Below are positions 59,530 through 64,000 of a DNA stretch of 64,000 bases, in pieces. Source of the DNA: Eubacteriales bacterium (GTDB taxonomy: Bacteria; Bacillota; Clostridia; Lachnospirales; Lachnospiraceae); assembly GCA_030536575.1 (NCBI GenBank), contig JAUNPS010000012.1, forward strand, positions 48,600 through 112,599, given 5' to 3'. Position 1 is the stretch's first letter, and the number at the start of each line of letters is the position of its first letter. The position numbers and the translations under genes are program-made. The notes under the pieces were generated by a model. It was not told the origin of the DNA. It was given only the letters and a program-made list of their open reading frames with translations, and ran no database searches.

Positions 59530-60824
59530 GTGTCTTTAAATCCTCCTCCCTGAGATGAGTTTACGACGAAGGAATCCGGGTTTCTGGAAAACCGGGTGAG
59601 GCCGCTGGCCCATACCCTGGTCGTCTTGCCGGAAAGGACAAAGGCCCGCAGGTCTGCTTTGCGCTTTACCTGGTCGTGGCCGTCCATGATCTCCAGATCC
59701 AGGAAATCGATGACTTCCTGGGCAATGAACCTTCTGGACTCGTTCTCAATCACTTTTTTCAGGTTCGCCAGTTCTTCTTTTGTCAGATCCCTTCCGAAAA
59801 TGACGCCGTAGCCGCCTGCTTCCGAGACGTCTTTGACTACCAGTTTTTCCAGGTGATCCAGTACGTACTGGCGGTCGGCCTTATAGAAGGGCAGGTAGGT
59901 AGGCGCGTTGCGCAGAATCGGTTCTTCGCCCAGGTAATACTTGATCATTTTTGGAACGAAGTAGTAGATGCCCTTGTCGTCTGCAATGCCGTTTCCAGGC
60001 GCGTTGATGATGGCGACGTTTCCGGCCCGGTAGGCGCTCATCAGGTTTGGAACGCCGATCAGGGATTCCGGAAGGAAGGTCAGCGGGTCTAGGTATTCGT
60101 CCGAAATGCGGCGGTATAGGGCGCCGACTTTCTGGCGTTTGCCGACATAGTCTTTGTAGTACAGACAGTTGTTTTCCACATACAGGTCGCTGCAAGAGGC
60201 CAGAACCGCGCCGGAGCGCTCAGCCAGGTAGGAATGTTCGAAATATGCAGCGTTAAAGCGGCCTGGCGTCATGATGACGCGGATTCCGCCGCAGTTGACG
60301 TGTTCCATGGTTTCTTTTAGAAGCTGGGCGTAATTTCGGTTGTCTACCACGTTGTTGTTCACAAAAGTTCTGGGGGAAGCTCTCCTACACAATTCCCTGG
60401 CGATCAGCGGGTAGGATGCGCCGGAAGGAATCCGTAAATTGTCCTCTAAGATGTACCAGTTCCCATCTTCCGCCTGCACCAGGTCGATGCCGGAAATGTG
60501 GCTGTAGATGCCTTTTGGCGGCAGGATTCCTTCGCATTCCGGCAGATAGCCTTTAGAGGAGAATACAAAATCCTCCGGGATTACGCCGTCTTTGATGATC
60601 TTTTTTTCTCCGTAAATGTCTTTCAGGAACAGGTTCAGGGCGTCTACGCGCTGGATCAGGCCTTTTTCCATTTCGGCAAATTCGTCTTTGGGGATGACGC
60701 GGGGGATGGCGTCAAAGGGGAAAAGCTGTTCGTGGAACTGGTTGTTTTTATAGATGCCGAATTTGACGCCGTAGCGGGCGAGCAGGGCGTTGATGGTATC
60801 TGCATGGTCGATTAATTCATTCAT
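59511..60824 (-). CDS. Circularly permuted ATP-grasp ligase (DUF404/DUF407 type)
   Basis: This 437-residue protein shows the order and motifs of circularly permuted type 2 ATP-grasp enzymes: YGEKKIIKDGVIPEDF, ISGIDLVQAEDGNWYILEDNLRIPSGASYPL, NCGGIRVIMTPGRFNAAYFEHSYLA, INAPGNGIADDKGIYYFVPKMI and VVKDVSEAGGYGVIFG. The family is predicted to form peptide or amide bonds with ATP. The start at 60824 (MNELIDHADTINALLARYG) follows GAGGTGGAG. The open frame upstream runs through 67-bp repeats and is not believed. It is the first gene of a five-gene overlapping operon. Confidence 0.9.
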   Translation of the reverse strand: MNELIDHADTINALLARYGVKFGIYKNNQFHEQLFPFDAIPRVIPKDEFAEMEKGLIQRVDALNLFLKDIYGEKKIIKDGVIPEDFVFSSKGYLPECEGILPPKGIYSHISGIDLVQAEDGNWYILEDNLRIPSGASYPLIARELCRRASPRTFVNNNVVDNRNYAQLLKETMEHVNCGGIRVIMTPGRFNAAYFEHSYLAERSGAVLASCSDLYVENNCLYYKDYVGKRQKVGALYRRISDEYLDPLTFLPESLIGVPNLMSAYRAGNVAIINAPGNGIADDKGIYYFVPKMIKYYLGEEPILRNAPTYLPFYKADRQYVLDHLEKLVVKDVSEAGGYGVIFGRDLTKEELANLKKVIENESRRFIAQEVIDFLDLEIMDGHDQVKRKADLRAFVLSGKTTRVWASGLTRFSRNPDSFVVNSSQGGGFKDTWVLSR

Positions 60825-61291
60825 ATCTCCACCTCTTCTTTCTCTTTCCTTACAATCAAAAGTGTGCTTCGCACATTCGCGCCTTCGATATCGGCTAAGA
60901 AGCGCGTTTTTACGCTGTACGCCTTCGATGTGCTGCGCCAGATGTGTGATCTCTTTCCCGCATCTGTGTGGTTTTGCGCTCTGCTTCGGTTCCGGTGAGG
61001 CGGGCGCTGCCAGAGCGTGGACGTCGCGGATCGCTTTCTGAAGCAACATGGTTCCATTCATGCGAGAGGGACGCCGCCAGAGCCTGGCCGGCGCGGAGCG
61101 CTTTCTGACACGACAGGCTTCCATTCATACGCGAGGAACGCCGCCAGAGCCTGGCCGGCGCGGAGCGCTTTCTGAAGCAACATGGTTCCATTCATGCGAG
61201 AGGAACGCCGCCAGCGTATGGCGCCCTTTCCGGCGCGTTTTTGCTTTATGAAAGCATTGCATTCCAGTTTTAGCGCGGCACGGTATTTTCG
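60825..61291. other. Intergenic region upstream of the ATP-grasp operon
   Basis: The 541-base gap between the ATP-grasp start and the helicase stop holds the 67-bp tandem repeats, a GCGCC-CTTTCC-GGCGC hairpin with T-run in plus orientation (about 61219-61243) and the helicase terminator. No gene is supported. A convincing promoter for the operon was not found. Confidence 0.5.
60993..61220. repeat. 67-bp tandem repeat, about 3.3 copies
   Basis: Copies begin at 61029, 61096 and 61163, each with GCGCTTTCTGA (or CGCTTTCTGA), TTCCATTCAT and GACGCCGCCAG or GAACGCCGCCAG; a partial copy precedes the first. Spacing is exactly 67 bases, which is not a multiple of three. The first and third copies are nearly identical and the middle one differs at several sites. 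Confidence 0.9.
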
Positions 61292-61327
61292 TAAAAAGAA
61301 AAAGGCACACATACTCTGATGTGCACC
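61292..61327 (-). terminator. Intrinsic terminator after the helicase gene
   Basis: GGTGCACAT pairs with ATGTGTGCC (two G-U pairs), followed by TTTTTCTTTTT on the minus strand. Confidence 0.85.
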
Positions 61328-61365
61328 TTTGCTACCATTAAGCATACTCTTTTTTCCGGCCTCTG

Positions 61366-63732
61366 TCAATCGCTTTTTTCGACTTCCGCCCAAAAAAGCG
61401 CGGTCTGCTCCTCCACATTGCGCAGCGTACAATAGCGGTATCCGGCCCATTCCAGCGGGAAAAGCCTCTGATAAGACTCCTGCGCAAAGCGGTCGTCCAG
61501 CAGGAGGATCACTCCGGTGTCCTCCGCGGTTCGGATTACGCGGCCCGCGGACTGTAAAACTTTATTCATTCCCGGTATCGTATAGGCGTAGGAAAAGCCG
61601 TCCTGGCTGCGGTTGTCGTAAAAGCCTTTCAGGATTTCCCGTTCGCTGCATACCTGGGGCAATCCGGTTCCTACAATGACCGCGCCAATCAGGGATTCTC
61701 CTTTTAGGTCAATGCCCTCCCCGAAAATCCCGCCCATAACTGTGAAGCCTACCAGGGTGTGCGCCGTGCTTTCGGCTGGCTTCTGCTGGAATCGCTCCAA
61801 AAAAGCTTCCCGCTCTTCTTCGTTCATCCCGCTGGTCTGGCAGATCATTTCCGTCTCCGGCGGACAGATTTCCGAAAATGCCCCGGAAATATCTTCCAGC
61901 ATCCGGTAGGACGGGCAGAATACCATGTAGTTTCCCCGCTTCTTCCCGGAGACCTTCCGGATATATTCTGCAATTTTCCCATACTCTTTCGGCCCCCTTC
62001 TCGTGTAGCGGCTGCTCACGTCTGTCCCCACCAAAACCAGCTTTTTTTCCCGGTCAAAGGGAGATTTCGCGTAGATCGCATAGCTGTCCATCTGCCCACA
62101 CAGAAGCCCCATATAGTATTTTACGGGGAGCAACGTCGCTGAAAAGAAGACGGTGCTGTTCCCTTTGTCCAAGCATTCCAGCAGATTCGCCGCGGTATTA
62201 ATACAGTACAGCCGGACATAGAAACGTCCGTCCTCCGCGAACTTCGTATAGATCCGGTAATTCTCATCCACCCGGTCGTAGATATCCTGAAAGCTCCGGA
62301 CGGAAAAATACAGATCCAGCACTTTTTTCCGCAGTTCCGGATCCTGGCTTTCCTCCAGGAAATCTTCCATCTGACCTGCCAGGTTCATCAGGGAAATAGG
62401 AAAGGCTCCAAGGGAATCCAGAAGCTGGCAGTCTTCGCACTCCCGCTTCCACTCCAGCATCTGGCGGTTACAAGCTTCCAGGGAACGGGTCAGTTTTCGG
62501 CTGTGCTGCCGCATCTCTTTTTTCAGGGCAAGGAAGTCCTCTTTATAGAGTTCCGCGCTGAACATTTCTCTTCCGCGGTCGACCAGGTTATGGGCCTCAT
62601 CGATCAGGAACAGGTAGGCGCCTTTGGTTCCCTCGCTGAAGAACCGCTTCAGCCGCGCCCTTGGATCAAAGACGTAATTATAGTCACAGATGATGGCGTC
62701 CGCCCACACGGAGGCATCCAGAGACATTTCGAAGGGACAGACGTTCCATTTTTCAGCCTGGGCCAGGATGACGTCCCTGGAAAAATCGCTGCTCTGCGTC
62801 AGCATTTCGAATACGGCGTCGTTTACGCGGTCAAAATGGCCTTTTGCATACGGGCAATGCAGCGGATTACAATCCGTCTCTTCCAGTGGACAGATCTTTT
62901 CTTTCGCGGTCAGTGTGATCACCTTGTAGTGAAGGCCCTGTTCTTTCAGCAGTTGGAAGGCTTCCCACGCTACGGTCCGGGTGATCGTTTTGGCGGTCAG
63001 GTAAAAGATTTTTTCGCCGAGTCCTTCGCCGACAGCTTTGACTGCCGGGAATACGGTGGACATGGTTTTGCCGACGCCGGTGGGGGCCTGGATGAAGATT
63101 TTTTTCTGGCGCTGGATTGTTCGGTAGACGGCAGCGGCCAGGTCTTTCTGGCCTTCCCGGTAGGGGAAGGGGAAGACGACTGCTCCGATGGAGGCCTGCC
63201 TGGTTTCTTTCCATTCCTGGGAAAAGTCGCACCATTTCTGGTATTCGGTCAGAAGGTGAGTATACCATTCGGTCAGTTCCTGGAAGGTGTAGAGACGACG
63301 AAATCGGCGGATGTCTTCGGTTTCCAGGTTACAGTAGGTCATTTGGACGCCGATCTCTTCCAGGTTTTTCTGTTTTGCGTACATATAGGCGTAGCATTTT
63401 GCCTGACTTTCGTGTACGGGAACGGGTTCTTCGACGTAGGAGAGGTTTCGGTAGACGCCTTTGATTTCGTCGATGTAGGTTTGGTTTTCTTCGGTGAAGA
63501 TGCCGTCGGCGCGGCCTTCGACCAGGATTTGGTAGGAGCCGCAGGGCCAGGGATCGCGGAGAGTCACTTCGGCCTGGTAGGCGGGGCCCATGCTGCCCTG
63601 GATTTTACGGTGGAGGCGGCTGCCCATTTGCATGGCTTCTTTGTCGGCCATTTGGCCGTAGCGGTTGTCGATGTCGCCGGTGCGCAGGATGAATTCGACC
63701 AGGGTGCGTACTGAGATTTTAATTTCGTCCAC
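61366..63732 (-). CDS. Fe-S helicase (Rad3/DinG-like) fused to a RecB/Cas4-like nuclease
   Basis: This 788-residue protein starts with a PD-(D/E)xK nuclease domain (about 1-170): H41, D76 in GRADGIF, E89/K91 in IDEIKG and Q110 in HESQAKCYAY. An SF2 XPD-type helicase follows, with Walker A APTGVGKT (214-221), DEAH (376-379), a late QSAGRVIRT motif, and C279, C286, C291 and C330 for a 4Fe-4S cluster. It should unwind 5'-3' and cut DNA ends or flaps in repair. The start is a GTG at 63732 behind GGAGG at eight bases. It stands alone between a promoter and a terminator. Confidence 0.92.
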   Translation of the reverse strand: MDEIKISVRTLVEFILRTGDIDNRYGQMADKEAMQMGSRLHRKIQGSMGPAYQAEVTLRDPWPCGSYQILVEGRADGIFTEENQTYIDEIKGVYRNLSYVEEPVPVHESQAKCYAYMYAKQKNLEEIGVQMTYCNLETEDIRRFRRLYTFQELTEWYTHLLTEYQKWCDFSQEWKETRQASIGAVVFPFPYREGQKDLAAAVYRTIQRQKKIFIQAPTGVGKTMSTVFPAVKAVGEGLGEKIFYLTAKTITRTVAWEAFQLLKEQGLHYKVITLTAKEKICPLEETDCNPLHCPYAKGHFDRVNDAVFEMLTQSSDFSRDVILAQAEKWNVCPFEMSLDASVWADAIICDYNYVFDPRARLKRFFSEGTKGAYLFLIDEAHNLVDRGREMFSAELYKEDFLALKKEMRQHSRKLTRSLEACNRQMLEWKRECEDCQLLDSLGAFPISLMNLAGQMEDFLEESQDPELRKKVLDLYFSVRSFQDIYDRVDENYRIYTKFAEDGRFYVRLYCINTAANLLECLDKGNSTVFFSATLLPVKYYMGLLCGQMDSYAIYAKSPFDREKKLVLVGTDVSSRYTRRGPKEYGKIAEYIRKVSGKKRGNYMVFCPSYRMLEDISGAFSEICPPETEMICQTSGMNEEEREAFLERFQQKPAESTAHTLVGFTVMGGIFGEGIDLKGESLIGAVIVGTGLPQVCSEREILKGFYDNRSQDGFSYAYTIPGMNKVLQSAGRVIRTAEDTGVILLLDDRFAQESYQRLFPLEWAGYRYCTLRNVEEQTALFWAEVEKSD

Positions 63733-63785
63733 GGTGGGATCCTCCAGGTGGTGGGATAAAGAACAGTCGTTCTGTTTCTGGTTTT

Positions 63786-63814
63786 ATTGTAAGCGCTGGG
63801 GCGGGGCTTGTCAA
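63786..63814 (-). promoter_or_regulatory. Promoter of the helicase-nuclease gene
   Basis: TTGACA at 63809-63814 and TACAAT at 63786-63791 with a 17-base spacer, minus strand. Confidence 0.8.
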
Positions 63815-63831
63815 TCCGGGAAATGGGGACG

Positions 63832-63866
63832 AAAAAAGACAGCCGTTCATTCGTTATGAACAACTG
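63832..63866 (-). terminator. Intrinsic terminator of a gene beyond the right edge
   Basis: GTTCAT pairs with ATGAAC, with an outer CAG/CTG, followed by TCTTTTTTCG on the minus strand. It ends transcription coming from outside the window. Confidence 0.75.
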
Positions 63867-64000
63867 CCTTCTCCTGAGGTGTCCGTCATTGGAGTCTGAG
63901 GTTGGGTCGCGTCGATGGTGTCGTTCTGCCGCGTCATGCTGTCAGGTTCTGTCACGTCAATGCTGTCTACTTATGTCTCGTCTATGGTGTCGGAAATTTT
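63867..64000 (-). other. Possible C-terminal tail of an off-window gene, with 24-base repeats beyond its stop
   Basis: On the minus strand one frame reads K-I-S-D-T-I-D-E-T then TAA (63971-63973). The same frame stays open after the stop and reads DSIDVTEP, DSMTRQN, DTIDATQP before a second TAA, with unit lengths of 24, 21 and 24 bases. This looks like a Thr/Asp-rich C-terminal repeat region interrupted by a stop, but the gene itself is outside the window. Confidence 0.35.

Noticed and set aside
59511-61124. 537-codon form of the ATP-grasp protein with an N-terminal extension through the repeats
   Set aside because: The extra 100 residues are translated tandem repeats; a strong ribosome site and the family's normal start are at 60824.
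60993-61220. CRISPR array
   Set aside because: The units are directly adjoining 67-bp tandem copies with no variable spacers and no cas genes nearby.
62503-63714. Plus-strand open frame of 403 codons opposite the helicase gene
   Set aside because: It is antisense to a fully recognised protein and shows Phe/Gly/Val-rich shadow composition.

Overview
This window is a bacterial chromosome segment of moderately high GC. It most likely comes from an anaerobic Firmicute of the class Clostridia, probably a gut member of the Lachnospiraceae or a close relative. That placement is inferred from gene content: an apt-rel-MBL-hemZ-HD-hisS-aspS run, an infC-rpmI-rplT operon, a HemZ-type radical SAM protein, a cobalamin-dependent ribonucleotide reductase, Lpl/Yte-type sugar importers with a YesMN-type two-component pair, DUF1540 and DUF4430 proteins, and SEC-C and UPF0340 proteins. 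Most genes lie on the minus strand and so read right to left. No prophage, transposase or CRISPR array was seen.

Bases 1-11731 (minus strand) hold a glycan utilisation locus: a YesN/YesM-type regulator and kinase, an extracellular sugar-binding protein, two permeases, an alpha-mannosidase (GH38), an alpha-L-fucosidase (GH29) and the start of a GH3 enzyme. The enzymes have no export signals. This suggests import of short host-type (for example N-glycan-derived) oligosaccharides followed by digestion inside the cell.

Bases 11802-20700 are a housekeeping and stress operon, apt-rel-MBL hydrolase-hemZ-HD-GYP-hisS-aspS, running from a strong promoter to an intrinsic terminator. Bases 20928-21938 are an RNA island: RNase P RNA and three tRNA-Leu genes (two identical CAG, one AAG). 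Bases 21981-25737 hold a small secreted Ig-like protein divergent from a two-component pair, then a hydroxyacid dehydrogenase. Bases 26003-27435 are the infC-rpmI-rplT operon, with a probable attenuator leader and an ATT start codon for infC. Bases 27432-29470 are a DUF4430 protein, an ECF S-component and a TIM-barrel protein, possibly for cobalamin uptake. Bases 29526-33340 are a DUF1540 protein and a GntR(YtrA)-ABC ATPase-permease operon with a clear palindromic operator.

Bases 33584-45873 contain UPF0340, YdcF-like and SEC-C proteins, a large repeat-containing NlpC/P60 cell-wall protein, a cluster of hairpins, the B12-dependent ribonucleotide reductase, a Phd/Doc-type toxin-antitoxin pair whose toxin has lost its Fic motif, a K+(Na+)/H+ antiporter divergent from a shortened KdpD/KdpE pair, and a nitrilase-family amidase. 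Bases 46007-51554 are a BceRSAB-type antimicrobial-peptide sensing and resistance module behind a ferredoxin-domain aldo/keto reductase. Bases 51730-56074 hold a small membrane protein, a VTC-domain protein, purA and ftsH.

Bases 56160-60824 are the most interesting part: one tightly overlapping operon of a circularly permuted ATP-grasp protein, an alpha-E protein, a transglutaminase-like cysteine peptidase and two aspartoacylase/succinylglutamate-desuccinylase-like proteins. The last of these has lost its zinc-binding histidines. It looks like a peptide- or amide-bond-forming system with built-in trimming enzymes and no established function that I know of. It is preceded by 67-bp tandem repeats. 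A RecB/Cas4-like nuclease fused to an Fe-S (Rad3/DinG-like) helicase ends the window.
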